Origin: Streptomyces cyanogenus
GTDB lineage: Bacteria > Actinomycetota > Actinomycetes > Streptomycetales > Streptomycetaceae
Assembly (NCBI RefSeq): GCF_017526105.1
Contig: NZ_CP071839.1
Coordinates: forward strand, 2,408,501 to 2,472,500
DNA length: 64,000 nucleotides
Reading direction: 5' to 3'
Made by a program: the position numbers and the translations under genes. The notes beneath the pieces were generated by a model. That model made no database searches and was not told where the DNA came from. It was given only the letters and a program-made list of their open reading frames with translations. Positions 1-9,312 of this stretch are shown here, piece after piece. Numbering within the stretch: position 1 is the stretch's first letter; the number at the start of each line of letters is the position of its first letter.

Positions 1-615
1 ACCGCCGACCGTCTGTTCACCGCCCCGGACACACTCCCCGCCGGTACGCGCGCGGTGTCCTTCGGTACCTGCTCGCTCGTCCTGGAACCGGGGGCGAGCG
101 CCTACGAGGAGCTGATGCGCGGCGCTGCCGGACAGGGGCTGTTCACCGCGCTGGACCCCAACATCCGGGCGGGGTTGATCCCGGACGCGGACGCCTACCG
201 GGCGCGGTTCAAGAGCTGGCTGCCCTCGGTGACGCTGCTGAAGCTGTCCGCGGAGGATGCGGCGTGGCTCGGCGGCAGCCCGCGCGAGTGGCTGGCCGCG
301 GGACCGGCGGCCGTGGTGGTCACGCGGGGCGGCGACGGTCTGACCGTGTTCACCCGGGACGGTGGGGAGCTCTCCGTGCCGGGTGAGAAGGTCGATGTCG
401 TGGACACCATCGGCGCCGGTGACACGGTGAACGCGGCCTTGCTTCACGGGCTGGCCGTCCGGGACGCGCTGTCCCCGGAAGCGCTCGCCACCCTCGGGAC
501 GGAGGGCTGGACACGGCTGCTGCGCTTCGCGGCACGGGCGGCGGCGATCACCTGCTCGCGGGCGGGGGCCGAGCCGCCGTACGCGGCGGAGCTGGGTGAG
601 CCGACCGCGCTGTGA
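1..615 (+). CDS. PfkB-family carbohydrate kinase, C-terminal part (5' end outside window)
   Basis: The frame is open from base 1, so the start lies upstream of the window; about 204 residues are visible. The PfkB signature is clear near the C-terminus: DTIGAGDTVNAALLHGL, where GAGD forms the anion hole and supplies the catalytic Asp that activates the sugar hydroxyl. The preceding VVVTRGGDGLTVF strand is also typical. The family phosphorylates fructose, ribose or related sugars with ATP in the cytoplasm. A fructokinase is the commonest Streptomyces annotation for this architecture, but the substrate-binding N-terminus is missing, so the sugar cannot be assigned. It is convergent with uvrA, and a strong hairpin lies between them. 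Confidence 0.9.
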   Translation, partial: TADRLFTAPDTLPAGTRAVSFGTCSLVLEPGASAYEELMRGAAGQGLFTALDPNIRAGLIPDADAYRARFKSWLPSVTLLKLSAEDAAWLGGSPREWLAAGPAAVVVTRGGDGLTVFTRDGGELSVPGEKVDVVDTIGAGDTVNAALLHGLAVRDALSPEALATLGTEGWTRLLRFAARAAAITCSRAGAEPPYAAELGEPTAL

Positions 616-714
616 GCGGCTGATTTCCCTGTGCTGTTGACAAGGTACGGCCGGACCTGCCGTGTGCGGGGACCTGTCGGGCCGCTGGACCGGGCCGGCT
701 GATGGTGGAACGAG

Positions 715-747
715 CGGCGCCCCGCGGGGAGTTCCCGCGGGGCGCCG
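715..747. terminator. Bidirectional terminator hairpin between the kinase and uvrA
   Basis: A perfect 14-bp stem, CGGCGCCCCGCGGG at 715-728 pairing with 734-747, encloses a GAGTT loop. It sits between two convergent genes, so it can end transcription from both sides. No U-tract follows, as is usual in Streptomyces. Confidence 0.8.
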
Positions 748-786
748 GATATTTGATGTGTCGTCAGAGTGTTTTGCGAAGCGGTG

Positions 787-3700
787 TCAGGCCTTGCGGG
801 ACCGCGTCGTCTTCTTCGCGGGCGTCGCCTTCTTCGTGGCCGTGGCGGCCTTCTTGGTCGGCGTGCTGTTGGCCTTGGCCGTCACCGTCTTCCTCGCCGG
901 CGACTTGGCCGCGGCCGTCTTCCGGGCCGTGCCACCACGCTGTGCCGGGACCGTCTCGGCGTCGCTGATGCGGTCGGCGCCGAGGATCTCGCGCAGGAAC
1001 TTGCCCGTGTGGCTCGCCGGAACCCCGGCGACCTCTTCCGGCGTGCCCTCGGCGACCACCAGACCACCGCCGGCGCCACCCTCTGGGCCCATGTCCACGA
1101 CCCAGTCGGCGGTCTTGATCACGTCGAGGTTGTGCTCGATGACGATGACCGTGTTGCCCTTGTCGACGAGCCCGCCGAGGACCTTGAGCAGCTTGCTGAT
1201 GTCCTCGAAGTGGAGACCGGTGGTCGGCTCGTCCAGGACGTAGACCGTGCGTCCGGTGGACCGCTTCTGCAGTTCGCTGGCGAGCTTGACGCGCTGTGCC
1301 TCGCCGCCGGAGAGCGTGGTGGCGGACTGGCCCAGGCGGACGTAGCCGAGACCGACGTCGTGCAGCGTCCTCAGGTGACGGGAGATCGCCGGCACCGCCT
1401 CGAAGAAGTGCATGGCCTCCTCGATCGGCATGTTCAGGACCTCGGCGATGGACTTGCCCTTGTAGTGGACCTCCAGGGTCTCCCGGTTGTACCGGGCGCC
1501 GTGGCAGACCTCGCACGGGACGTAGACGTCCGGAAGGAAGTTCATCTCGATCTTGATCGTGCCGTCGCCCGCACAGTTCTCGCAGCGACCGCCCTTGACG
1601 TTGAAGGAGAAGCGGCCGGGCAGGTAGCCCCGGACCTTCGCCTCGGTGGTCTCGGCGAACAGCTTGCGGATGTGGTCGAAGACGCCGGTGTACGTGGCCG
1701 GGTTGGACCGCGGGGTGCGACCGATCGGCGACTGGTCGACGTGCACGACCTTGTCGACCAGGTCGTCGCCGTCCACGCGCGTGTGCCGTCCGGGGACGGT
1801 ACGGGCGCCGTTCAGCTCGCGGGCCAGGTGCGTGTACAGGATGTCGTTGACCAGGGTCGACTTGCCGGAGCCGGAGACACCGGTGACCGCCGTGAACACA
1901 CCCAGCGGGAAGGACACGTCGATGTCCTGCAGGTTGTTCTCCCGGGCGCCGTGCACGGTGAGCTGCCGGGACGGGTCACGGGGGCGGCGCACGTCGGGGA
2001 GCGGGATCGACTTGCGACCCGCGAGGTAGGCGCCGGTCTGCGACTCGGTGTTGGCCAGCAGTTCCTTCAGGGAGCCGCTGTGCACGACCTTGCCGCCGTG
2101 CTCGCCGGCACCGGGGCCGATGTCCACGATCCAGTCGGCGACCTTGATGGTGTCCTCGTCGTGCTCCACGACGATGAGCGTGTTGCCCATGTCGCGCAGC
2201 CGGACCAGGGTCTCGATCAGACGGTGGTTGTCCCGCTGGTGCAGACCGATGGACGGCTCGTCCAGGACGTACAGGACGCCGACGAGGCCGGAGCCGATCT
2301 GGGTGGCCAGTCGGATGCGCTGGGCCTCGCCGCCGGAGAGGGTGCCGGCCGCGCGGTTCAGCGACAGGTAGTCCAGACCGACGTCGACCAGGAAGCGCAG
2401 CCGCTCGTTGACCTCCTTCAGGACCCGCTCGGCGATCTTCTTGTCGCGGGCGTTCAGCTTCAGCTCGCCCAGGAAGTCCGCGCAGTCGCTGATCGACATG
2501 GCGGCGACCTCGGCGATCGACTTGTCCATGATCGTCACCGCGAGGACGATCGGCTTCAGGCGCGTGCCCTGGCAGGAGGGGCAGGGCACCTCGCGCATAT
2601 AGCCCTCGAAGCGTTCGCGGCTGGCGTCGCTCTCAGCCTCGCTGTGCCGGCGCTTGACGAAGGGCACCGCGCCCTCGAAGGGGGTGGTGTAGACACGCTC
2701 CCGGCCGTACCGGTTGCGGTAGCGCACCTCGATCTGGGTCTTGTGGCCGTAGAGCAGGGCCTTCTTGGCGCGCTGCGGCAGACCCGCGAAGGGGATGTCC
2801 GTGCGGAAGCCGAGGGCGTCGGCGAGCGCGCCGATCAGGCGGCCGAAGTAGTCCTTGGTGTGCCCGTGCGACCAGGGGTGGATGGCGCCCTCGTCCAGCG
2901 ACTTGTCCTCGTCCGGGACGATCAGCTCCGGGTCGACCTCCATGCGCGTGCCGATGCCGGTGCACTCGGGGCAGGCACCGAAGGGCGAGTTGAAGGAGAA
3001 GGAGCGCGGCTCCAGCTCCTCGAAGGACAGGTCGTCGTACGGGCAGTACAGGTGCTCCGAGAACATGCGCTCGCGCTCGGGGTCGTCCTCGGGGAGGTCG
3101 ACGAAGTCGAGCACGACCATGCCGCCGGAGAGGCCGAGGGCGGTCTCCACGGAGTCGGTGAGACGGCGCTTGGCGGAGTCCTTCACGGTGAGGCGGTCCA
3201 CGACCACCTCGATGGTGTGCTTCTCCTGCTTCTTCAGCACCGGCGGTTCGGACAGCTGGACGGTCTGGCCGTCCACGCGCGCGCGGGAGTAGCCCTTGGT
3301 CTGGAGGTCGGCGAACAGGTCGACGAATTCGCCCTTGCGCTCGCGCACCAGCGGGGACAGCACCTGGAAGCGGCTCCCCTCCGGGAGCTCCAGGACCTTG
3401 TCGACGATGGCCTGCGGCGACTGGCGCGAGATCGGACGGCCGCACTGCGGGCAGTGCGGCTTGCCGATGCGCGCGAAGAGCAGACGCAGGTAGTCGTAGA
3501 CCTCGGTGATCGTGCCGACCGTCGAGCGCGGGTTGCGCGAGGTCGACTTCTGGTCGATGGAGACCGCCGGGGAGAGGCCCTCGATGAAGTCGACGTCGGG
3601 CTTGTCCATCTGACCGAGGAACTGCCGTGCGTACGAGGAGAGCGACTCCACGTAGCGGCGCTGGCCCTCCGCGAAGATCGTGTCGAAGGCCAGGGAGGAC

Positions 3701-3813
3701 TTACCCGACCCGGACAGGCCCGTGAAGACGATGAGCGAGTCACGAGGCAGGTCGAGCGAGACATTCTTCAGGTTGTGCTCGCGCGCGCCACGGACGATGA
3801 GACGGTCGGCCAC
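787..3813 (-). CDS. uvrA: Excinuclease ABC subunit A (UvrA)
   Basis: UvrA is the damage-sensing ATPase of nucleotide excision repair; it dimerises and loads UvrB at lesions. Two ABC modules are visible: Walker [14 protein letters not shown] near the N-terminus and [13 protein letters not shown] near the middle, each with an LSGGEAQR signature. Zinc-ligand cysteine pairs are present (CPQCGRP, CPSC, CENC/CEVC). The product is about 1008 aa, normal for the family. The C-terminus carries a Lys/Ala/Thr-rich basic tail of roughly 45 residues that resembles a histone-H1 tail. The GTG at 3813 gives the usual [15 protein letters not shown] start; an in-frame GTG at 3825 adds four residues. A DNA-damage promoter lies upstream, and uvrB is in the same window. 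Confidence 0.98.
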   Translation of the reverse strand: MADRLIVRGAREHNLKNVSLDLPRDSLIVFTGLSGSGKSSLAFDTIFAEGQRRYVESLSSYARQFLGQMDKPDVDFIEGLSPAVSIDQKSTSRNPRSTVGTITEVYDYLRLLFARIGKPHCPQCGRPISRQSPQAIVDKVLELPEGSRFQVLSPLVRERKGEFVDLFADLQTKGYSRARVDGQTVQLSEPPVLKKQEKHTIEVVVDRLTVKDSAKRRLTDSVETALGLSGGMVVLDFVDLPEDDPERERMFSEHLYCPYDDLSFEELEPRSFSFNSPFGACPECTGIGTRMEVDPELIVPDEDKSLDEGAIHPWSHGHTKDYFGRLIGALADALGFRTDIPFAGLPQRAKKALLYGHKTQIEVRYRNRYGRERVYTTPFEGAVPFVKRRHSEAESDASRERFEGYMREVPCPSCQGTRLKPIVLAVTIMDKSIAEVAAMSISDCADFLGELKLNARDKKIAERVLKEVNERLRFLVDVGLDYLSLNRAAGTLSGGEAQRIRLATQIGSGLVGVLYVLDEPSIGLHQRDNHRLIETLVRLRDMGNTLIVVEHDEDTIKVADWIVDIGPGAGEHGGKVVHSGSLKELLANTESQTGAYLAGRKSIPLPDVRRPRDPSRQLTVHGARENNLQDIDVSFPLGVFTAVTGVSGSGKSTLVNDILYTHLARELNGARTVPGRHTRVDGDDLVDKVVHVDQSPIGRTPRSNPATYTGVFDHIRKLFAETTEAKVRGYLPGRFSFNVKGGRCENCAGDGTIKIEMNFLPDVYVPCEVCHGARYNRETLEVHYKGKSIAEVLNMPIEEAMHFFEAVPAISRHLRTLHDVGLGYVRLGQSATTLSGGEAQRVKLASELQKRSTGRTVYVLDEPTTGLHFEDISKLLKVLGGLVDKGNTVIVIEHNLDVIKTADWVVDMGPEGGAGGGLVVAEGTPEEVAGVPASHTGKFLREILGADRISDAETVPAQRGGTARKTAAAKSPARKTVTAKANSTPTKKAATATKKATPAKKTTRSRKA

Positions 3814-3869
3814 GCCGGTCCGCACCTTTCTTGAGAGAAGTGACAGGGGCGGGGCCCCCGTGCTTCTTC

Positions 3870-3892
3870 AGACTAGGGGGAGCCACTGACAA
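3870..3892 (-). promoter_or_regulatory. PafBC-type DNA-damage promoter of uvrA
   Basis: Reading the minus strand, TTGTCAGTG (3892-3884), eight bases, then TAGTCT (3875-3870). This matches the actinobacterial RecA/LexA-independent damage promoter TTGTCRGTG-N8-TANNNT exactly. Transcription would begin about 40-50 bases before the uvrA start. The same element precedes uvrB, ogt and, with one mismatch, polA. Confidence 0.85.
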
Positions 3893-4001
3893 CGCCGGTC
3901 GGATTGCCCGGTTGCATAACAACCCCCGGCCATCCAGCATGCCCGACGCCGCTCTCGACCATATAGCACGTGCATTCGATTTGCGGTCGAGGTCCACCTC
4001 C

Positions 4002-4030
4002 TTCACCCGAAGGTGTGACCCGGCTAGGGT
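4002..4030 (+). promoter_or_regulatory. Probable sigma-70-type promoter of the DinB/MDMPI gene
   Basis: TTCACC (4002-4007), a 17-bp spacer and TAGGGT (4025-4030) resemble an HrdB-type promoter with one mismatch in TTGACC. The -10 box ends 7 bases before the ATG at 4038, so a leaderless transcript is expected. Confidence 0.5.
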
Positions 4031-4037
4031 CGGCAGC

Positions 4038-4724
4038 ATGATGGATCACGCTCATGACCTGGCCTGTGTACGGAAAGCGACCGAACGGCTGCTCAGCGGG
4101 GTCGCCACCATGGACAACGCCTCGCTCGCCGAGCCGTCACGCCTCCCGGGCTGGAGCCGGGGGCACGTCCTCGCCCATCTCGCCCGCAACGCGGACGCGC
4201 TCGTGAACGTCCTCCAGGGCCGTCCCATGTACGTCAGCGCCGAGGCGCGGGACGCCGACATCCAGCGGGACGCGCCGCGGCCTGTGCAGGCCCAGGTCGC
4301 CGACCTCCGGGAGAGCGCGGCCCGCTTCCAGGCGGCCGGGGACGAGCCCGCGGACTGGACGCGGACGGTGGAGCTGCGCAACGGGGTCACCGACTCCGCG
4401 TCCCGGGTGCCGTTCCGCCGGTGGGTGGAAGTGGAGCTGCACCACGTCGACCTCGGGATCGGCTACGAGCTCGAGGATCTTCCGGCCGAGTTCCTGGAGC
4501 GGGAGACCGGCTTCCTCGCGGACCGGTTCGCCGGGCACTCCGACGTCCCGGCGACCCGCCTCACGGACGGCACGCGCGCGTGGAGCACCGGACGCGCGGC
4601 GGACGTGCCTGAGATCACGGTCACCGGCCGGCCGGCGGACCTGGTGGGCTGGCTCGCCGGGCGCCGCGACGGGGCGGCGCTGGAGGTGCGGGGCGGGGCC
4701 CTGCCGAAGCTGCCTCCCCTGTAG
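4038..4724 (+). CDS. Maleylpyruvate isomerase-family, mycothiol-dependent DinB-like protein
   Basis: A 228-residue soluble protein of the DinB four-helix superfamily. The N-terminal block ATERLLSGVATMDNASLAEPSRLPGWSR, then GHVLAHLARNADAL, and a third histidine in VEVELHHVDLG fit the metal-binding three-His pattern of the mycothiol-dependent maleylpyruvate isomerase family. Members use mycothiol as thiol cofactor for isomerisation or detoxification, but most Streptomyces paralogs have no known substrate. Two adjacent ATG codons occur at 4038 and 4041; a -10 box 7 bases upstream suggests leaderless initiation here rather than at a farther upstream start. It is divergent from uvrA, and the family fits a stress or detoxification role, though that is inference. 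Confidence 0.85.
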   Translation: MMDHAHDLACVRKATERLLSGVATMDNASLAEPSRLPGWSRGHVLAHLARNADALVNVLQGRPMYVSAEARDADIQRDAPRPVQAQVADLRESAARFQAAGDEPADWTRTVELRNGVTDSASRVPFRRWVEVELHHVDLGIGYELEDLPAEFLERETGFLADRFAGHSDVPATRLTDGTRAWSTGRAADVPEITVTGRPADLVGWLAGRRDGAALEVRGGALPKLPPL

Positions 4725-4828
4725 ATCGCCGAAGCCGCCTCCGCTGCCGCCTCCCGGGCAGGCGAGGGCCGTCCGCGGTCCGGGCGGACGGCCGCCCACC
4801 GGGGCATCTCCGCTATAGGCTGGCGGTC

Positions 4829-5485
4829 ATGACGTACTCCGGAGAGGTCAAGGTCGGCGGACCGGCGGATGTGCACGAGCTGAAAGACCTGATGATCACC
4901 AAGATCGCGGTCGGCCCGATGGACAACAACGCCTATCTGCTGCGCTGCCGGGCCACCGACGAGCAGCTCCTGATCGACGCCGCCAACGAGGCGGAGACGC
5001 TCCTCGGCATGATCGGTGGCGACGGCATCGCCTCCGTCGTCACCACGCATCAGCACGGCGACCACTGGCAGGCGCTCGCCGAGGTGGTCGCGGCCACGCG
5101 CGCGCGTACGTACGCCGGCCGCGACGACGCCCCCGGTATCCCGGTGCCGACCGACGTCCTCGTCGACGACGGCGACGTCATCCGGGTGGGCCGCGTGGAG
5201 CTCACCGCCCGGCATCTGGTCGGGCACACGCCCGGCTCGATCGCGCTGGTCTACGACGACCCGCACGGCCACCCGCACGTCTTCACCGGCGACTGCCTGT
5301 TCCCTGGTGGTGTCGGCAACACGCGCAAGGACCCGAAGGCGTTCGCCAGCCTGATCCACGACGTGGAGACGAAGATCTTCGACGTGCTGCCGGACGAGAC
5401 GTGGGTCTACCCGGGACACGGCAACGACACGACGCTGGGCGCGGAACGGCCGCATCTGCCGGAGTGGCACGCGCGCGGGTGGTGA
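4829..5485 (+). CDS. Metallo-beta-lactamase-fold hydrolase
   Basis: A 218-residue MBL-fold protein. The metal site is visible as TTHQHGDHWQAL (HxHxDH), followed by HLVGHTPGS (third His), FTGDCLFPGG (bridging Asp) and VYPGHGNDTT (last His). This set and the short length match the glyoxalase II / persulfide dioxygenase-like group of hydrolases, usually dinuclear Zn or mononuclear Fe enzymes acting on thioesters or persulfides. The exact substrate cannot be read. It follows the mycothiol-type gene by 104 bp, so a shared thiol-detoxification role is possible. A TAGGCT hexamer ends 7 bases before the ATG, which suggests leaderless transcription. Confidence 0.85.
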   Translation: MTYSGEVKVGGPADVHELKDLMITKIAVGPMDNNAYLLRCRATDEQLLIDAANEAETLLGMIGGDGIASVVTTHQHGDHWQALAEVVAATRARTYAGRDDAPGIPVPTDVLVDDGDVIRVGRVELTARHLVGHTPGSIALVYDDPHGHPHVFTGDCLFPGGVGNTRKDPKAFASLIHDVETKIFDVLPDETWVYPGHGNDTTLGAERPHLPEWHARGW

Positions 5486-5499
5486 GCGGGCGTCTGCGC

Positions 5500-5565
5500 G
5501 CCCGGAGGCGTCCGTGGGGCGCGCGGCTGGTGGGCGGGCATCGGCCGCCCGGAGGCGTCCGTGGG
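5500..5565. repeat. 19-bp direct repeat pair
   Basis: The sequence GCCCGGAGGCGTCCGTGGG occurs at 5500-5518 and again at 5547-5565, a period of 47 bp. The flanks are also similar, so this looks like an imperfect tandem duplication just after the hydrolase gene. Confidence 0.8.
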
Positions 5566-5818
5566 CGCGCGAGCGTGTCACAGGTGGCCGTGCGGCCTCC
5601 CGCGCTGCGCAGCGCGCCACGCCCGCGGCGCCCCGGAGCGAGCGCCCGTGACCAGGGAGCGCCTCGCGCTCCGGCGCACAGGTCGTACGCGCGCCGTGCG
5701 CAGGGAAGTTGGACACGCGCCAGGCGCACTCCCCGGCCGCACGCCCGGCGTTCACCACCCCTGCGCGCGCCCCGTGTGAACCTTTCGCACGCACCGGGCC
5801 CCCGTGCGCACTCCCGGA

Positions 5819-5869
5819 GAGCCGTCGTCCGCAGTCAACTGGTAGCAGCCCCGCACAGGACGACGGCTC
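5819..5869. repeat. 12-bp inverted repeat with 27-nt loop
   Basis: GAGCCGTCGTCC at 5819-5830 is perfectly complementary to GGACGACGGCTC at 5858-5869. It could terminate transcription from the hydrolase gene or form a structured element upstream of the amino acid importer. Function unknown. Confidence 0.7.
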
Positions 5870-6047
5870 CTGAGCGGTAGTGGCCGCCGGTCTCCAACCC
5901 CGCCCTCGGCCGGCGGCCCAGGCCCGGTCACACGCGCGCGTGGGCTGCGTGCAGCCGCGTTCACACGGCCGCAACACCCGCTCCCAGTATGCGGACAACT
6001 ACCGCTGTGACCTGGACAGACGCGGAGTTCACTGCCACTCTCCCGCC

Positions 6048-6932
6048 ATGCATCCTGCCCCGCGCGCCCTGCGCCGCGCCCTCGCCGCGGTCACCGTAGC
6101 CCTGCTCGCCACCGCCGTCGGCTGTGCTCCGCAGCCCGAGGAGAAGACGACGGCAGCCCCGTCCGGTTCGGCCGCGAAGAGCTGCACCAAGGGCAAGCTC
6201 GCCACCAAGACCTCCGGAAGACTGACGATCGCGACGGACGAACCGGCGTACGAGCCCTGGTTCAAGGACGACAAGCCCGCGAACGGCAAGGGTTTCGAGT
6301 CGGCGGTCGCCTACGCCGTGGCCAGGCAGCTGGGATACGGCAAGGGCGCGGTCGTCTGGCAGAGCGTGCCGTTCAACAAGGCGTTCGCGCCGGGCGTGAA
6401 GAGCTTCGACTTCGACATCAACCAGGTGTCGATCAGCGCCGAGCGCAGGAAGGCCGTGGACTTCTCCTCCGGCTATTACGACGTGCGCCAGGCCGTCATC
6501 GCGCTGAAGGGCAGCAAGGCCGCCGAGGCGACGAGCGTCGCGGACCTGAAGAAGCTGAAGCTGGGCGCCCAAGTCGGCACCACCAGCCTCGACTACATCA
6601 CCGACGTCGTGAAGCCGGCCCGGCAGGCGGCCGTCTATGCCAAGAACGACCAGGCCAAGTCCGCCCTGAAGAACGGTCAGGTCGACGCCGTCGTCACCGA
6701 CCTGCCGACCGCCTTCTACATCACCGCGGCCGAGGTGACGAACGCGAAGATCGTCGGCCAGTTCGAGAACCGGGGTGGCACGGCCGAGCAGTTCGGACTG
6801 GTGCTGGACAAGGGCAGCGGGCTGACCCCGTGCGTGACCGCCGCCGTCGACGCCCTGCGCAAGGACGGCACACTGGCCGCCATCGAGAAGCAGTGGCTCT
6901 CCGACGCCGTCGACGCCCCGGTGCTCAAGTGA
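6048..6932 (+). CDS. Amino acid ABC transporter substrate-binding lipoprotein
   Basis: A 294-residue secreted lipoprotein. A basic N-terminus and hydrophobic stretch lead to the lipobox TAVGC, with Cys at about residue 27 as lipidation site. The mature part has the family-3 (polar amino acid, HisJ/GlnH-like) fold: RLTIATDEPAYEPWF, a GFESAVAYAVA segment, FNKAFAPG, DFDINQVSISAERRKAVDFS and VGTTSLDYI. It captures an amino acid, probably glutamate/glutamine or a related polar one, outside the membrane and passes it to the permease encoded next. The gene overlaps the permease gene by 4 bp, so the two are translationally coupled. The ATG at 6048 is chosen because it gives a complete signal peptide; longer in-frame extensions do not. 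Confidence 0.93.
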   Translation: MHPAPRALRRALAAVTVALLATAVGCAPQPEEKTTAAPSGSAAKSCTKGKLATKTSGRLTIATDEPAYEPWFKDDKPANGKGFESAVAYAVARQLGYGKGAVVWQSVPFNKAFAPGVKSFDFDINQVSISAERRKAVDFSSGYYDVRQAVIALKGSKAAEATSVADLKKLKLGAQVGTTSLDYITDVVKPARQAAVYAKNDQAKSALKNGQVDAVVTDLPTAFYITAAEVTNAKIVGQFENRGGTAEQFGLVLDKGSGLTPCVTAAVDALRKDGTLAAIEKQWLSDAVDAPVLK

Positions 6933-7858
6933 CGGTCACCAAAGGCGAATCGGCCCGGGAGGGGGCGGACGACAAGGGCGACATGACCGGGGGCGCCGGC
7001 CAGTCCGGCGACGGCTACGTACCGTCCCAACGGCGGCTCGCACGCGAGCGCTACCGACGCGCGCGTGCCCGCCGCGCCACGGCGATCGCGGCCCTGTCGA
7101 CCCTCGTCACGGCCGCCGTGCTGTACCTCGTCGTCGTCAACGCACCGGGCTGGCCACGCACCAAGGAGACCTTCTTCAGCGCGCACTACGCGCGCGAGGC
7201 GTTCCCGAAGGTCCTCGAAGGGCTGTGGCTGAACGTCCGTCTGTTGCTGATCTGCGGTGCCGCCGTCCTGGTCCTCGGCATGCTGATCGCCGTCGCGCGG
7301 ACCCTGCGCGGCCCGGTCTTCTTCCCGCTCCGGGTGCTGGCGGCGGCGTACACCGACTTCTTCCGCGGTCTGCCGCTGATCATCAACCTGATGATCGTGG
7401 TCCTCGGTGTGCCGGCGCTGCGGCTGCAGGGCGTCACGGTCGATCCGGTGCTGCTCGGCGGTACGGCGCTGACGCTGACGTACTCGGCGTACGTGGCGGA
7501 GGTGTTCCGGGCCGGCATCGAGTCCGTCCATCCCTCGCAGCGCGCGGCGGCCCGCTCGCTGGGCCTGACCAACCGGCAGGCCCTGCGCCACGTCGTCCTG
7601 CCGCAGGCGGTACGCCGTCAGGTGCCGCCGTTGCTCAACGACCTGGTGTCGCTGCAGAAGGACACCGGTCTGGTGTCCATCGGGGGTGCGGTGGACGCCG
7701 TACGGGCGGCCGACATCATCGTGGGCCGCAGTCTGAACTACACGCCGTACATCGTCGCGGGGCTGGTCTTCGTCGCGCTGACCATCCCGATGACCCGGTT
7801 CACCGACTGGGTGACGGCCCGGACGGACCGGCGGCGGGCCCAGGGAGGGTCCCTGTGA
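6929..7858 (+). CDS. Amino acid ABC transporter permease
   Basis: A 309-residue inner-membrane permease of the HisM/GlnP type. A soluble basic N-terminus of about 45 residues precedes the first membrane helix (AIAALSTLVTAAVLYLVVV). The EAA loop that docks on the ATPase is visible as AARSLGLTNRQALRHVVLPQA, within the usual segment after AEVFRAGIESV. The GTG at 6929 overlaps the stop of the binding-protein gene (GTGA), the usual actinobacterial coupling. It is followed after 19 bp by the ATPase gene. A single permease gene implies a homodimeric membrane channel unless a partner lies elsewhere. Confidence 0.93.
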   Translation: MTVTKGESAREGADDKGDMTGGAGQSGDGYVPSQRRLARERYRRARARRATAIAALSTLVTAAVLYLVVVNAPGWPRTKETFFSAHYAREAFPKVLEGLWLNVRLLLICGAAVLVLGMLIAVARTLRGPVFFPLRVLAAAYTDFFRGLPLIINLMIVVLGVPALRLQGVTVDPVLLGGTALTLTYSAYVAEVFRAGIESVHPSQRAAARSLGLTNRQALRHVVLPQAVRRQVPPLLNDLVSLQKDTGLVSIGGAVDAVRAADIIVGRSLNYTPYIVAGLVFVALTIPMTRFTDWVTARTDRRRAQGGSL

Positions 7859-7877
7859 GCGCCCGGGGAGGAGCCCT

Positions 7878-8654
7878 GTGAGCACGACCGAGAGCACGCC
7901 CGTGAGCAACGCGCCCGTCCTGCGGATGGAGTCGGTCCGCAAGACCTTCGGCGGCTCGGTCGTCCTGCGGGACGTCGATCTGGAGGTCGCCCCGCACACG
8001 GTGACCGCACTGATCGGAGCCTCCGGGTCGGGCAAGTCGACGCTGCTGCGCTGTGCCAACCTCCTGGAGGAGATCGACGACGGTGCGATCTGGCTGGACG
8101 GCGAGGAGATCACCGACCCGCGTGCCGACCAGGACGCGGTACGGCGCCGGATCGGCGTCGTCTTCCAGGCGTACAACCTCTTCCCGCACATGACCGTGCT
8201 CGAGAACATCACGCTCGCGCCGCGCCGGGTGCACGGCGTCTCCCGCGCGGAGGCCGAGGCACGGGCCAGGGAGCTGCTGGAGCGCCTCGGACTGGCCGGC
8301 AAGGCGGATGCCTACCCCGACCGGCTCAGCGGCGGTCAGCAGCAGCGTGTGGCGATCGTACGGGCCCTCGCGGTGCGGCCCCGGCTGTTGCTGCTGGACG
8401 AGATCACGGCCGCGCTCGACCCGGAACTCGTGGGCGAGGTGCTGGACGTGGTCCGCGGCCTGAAGGACGAGGGCATGACCATGGTGCTGGCGACGCACGA
8501 GATGGGCTTCGCGCGGGACGTCGCCGACCAGGTGTGTTTCCTGGACGGCGGGGTCGTTCTGGAGCGCGGCAGCGCCGAGCAGGTCTTCGGCGAGCCGCGG
8601 CAGGAACGCACCCGGCGCTTCCTGCGGCGGATCGTGGAGGCGGGCCGGCTGTAG
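7878..8654 (+). CDS. Amino acid ABC transporter ATP-binding protein
   Basis: A 258-residue ABC ATPase that powers import through the permease encoded just upstream. Walker A is [13 protein letters not shown], the Q-loop follows at VVFQAYNLFPHMTV, the signature is LSGGQQQRVAIVRAL, Walker B is LLLLDEITAALDPE and the switch His is in LATHEMGFARDV. The sequence closely resembles GlnQ/HisP-type subunits. It starts with GTG at 7878 after a GGAGGAG ribosome binding site. A short GC palindrome follows the stop, where the gene meets the convergent aroQ gene. Confidence 0.95.
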   Translation: MSTTESTPVSNAPVLRMESVRKTFGGSVVLRDVDLEVAPHTVTALIGASGSGKSTLLRCANLLEEIDDGAIWLDGEEITDPRADQDAVRRRIGVVFQAYNLFPHMTVLENITLAPRRVHGVSRAEAEARARELLERLGLAGKADAYPDRLSGGQQQRVAIVRALAVRPRLLLLDEITAALDPELVGEVLDVVRGLKDEGMTMVLATHEMGFARDVADQVCFLDGGVVLERGSAEQVFGEPRQERTRRFLRRIVEAGRL

Positions 8655-8668
8655 TCCCGCGCGCGGGG

Positions 8669-9142
8669 TCAGGCTTCCGTCTGCGCCGCCCCGGCCAGCG
8701 CCGCGACCCGCTCCACGCCGAACACGTAGCCCTGCACACCGCACCCGGCGATCACGCCGTCGGCGCGCAACGAGACGTAGGAGTGGTGCCGGAACGACTC
8801 GCGCTGATGGATGTTGGAGATGTGGACCTCCAGCACGGGCATGCCGTCACAGGTGTTGAGCGCGTCCAGGATGGCGACGGAGGTGTGCGAGTAGGCGCCG
8901 GGGTTGATGACGATCCCGCAGTGGTTCAGCCGCGCCTCGTGGATCCAGTCGACCAGTTCGCCCTCGTGGTTGGACTGCCGGAAGTCCACCGTGCCGCCGT
9001 GCGCGGCCGCCGCCTTGGCGCACAGCGCCTCCACGTCGGCCAGCGTGTCCCTGCCGTAGATCTCGGGCTGGCGCTGGCCGAGCAGATTCAGGTTGGGCCC
9101 GTTGAGGATCATGATCGGGGCGTTGGCCAGAGTGCGGGGCAC
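8669..9142 (-). CDS. aroQ: Type II 3-dehydroquinate dehydratase
   Basis: A 157-residue cytoplasmic enzyme of the shikimate pathway that dehydrates 3-dehydroquinate to 3-dehydroshikimate; in actinomycetes it can also serve quinate catabolism. Family motifs are visible: [19 protein letters not shown] with the catalytic Tyr, [35 protein letters not shown] and [20 protein letters not shown] with the catalytic His. Type II enzymes are dodecamers of about 150 residues, which fits. The GTG start at 9142 follows a GGAGGAAC ribosome binding site. No other aro gene adjoins it. Confidence 0.97.
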   Translation of the reverse strand: MPRTLANAPIMILNGPNLNLLGQRQPEIYGRDTLADVEALCAKAAAAHGGTVDFRQSNHEGELVDWIHEARLNHCGIVINPGAYSHTSVAILDALNTCDGMPVLEVHISNIHQRESFRHHSYVSLRADGVIAGCGVQGYVFGVERVAALAGAAQTEA

Positions 9143-9312
9143 GGTTCCTCCGGTCGGTTCGGGGCGGTGCGTCTACGACCGCTGCTCGCACCCGGTCTAT
9201 CACGCCGGCCGGGGCGGACAGCGGGCCGTGCGTGCCGGTCGCGCACTCAGGTCCTGTGATCAACCCCGCACGCCCCGCGTAACCCGCGATCACCATGGGT
9301 AGTTGACGCGAC

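Larger units (their letters stand above)
5486..6047. other. 562-bp intergenic region, no gene recognised
   Basis: Very G+C-rich sequence without a convincing coding frame. It holds a 19-bp direct repeat close to the hydrolase stop codon and a long-loop inverted repeat about 180 bp before the ABC importer operon. The promoter of that operon should lie in the last 100 bases, but I cannot place it securely. Confidence 0.6.

Noticed and set aside
769..3834. Long open frame on the plus strand opposite uvrA (about 1000 codons)
   Set aside because: It is exactly antisense to uvrA; at 70 percent G+C, stop codons are rare in the complementary frame, and the protein has no recognisable domain.
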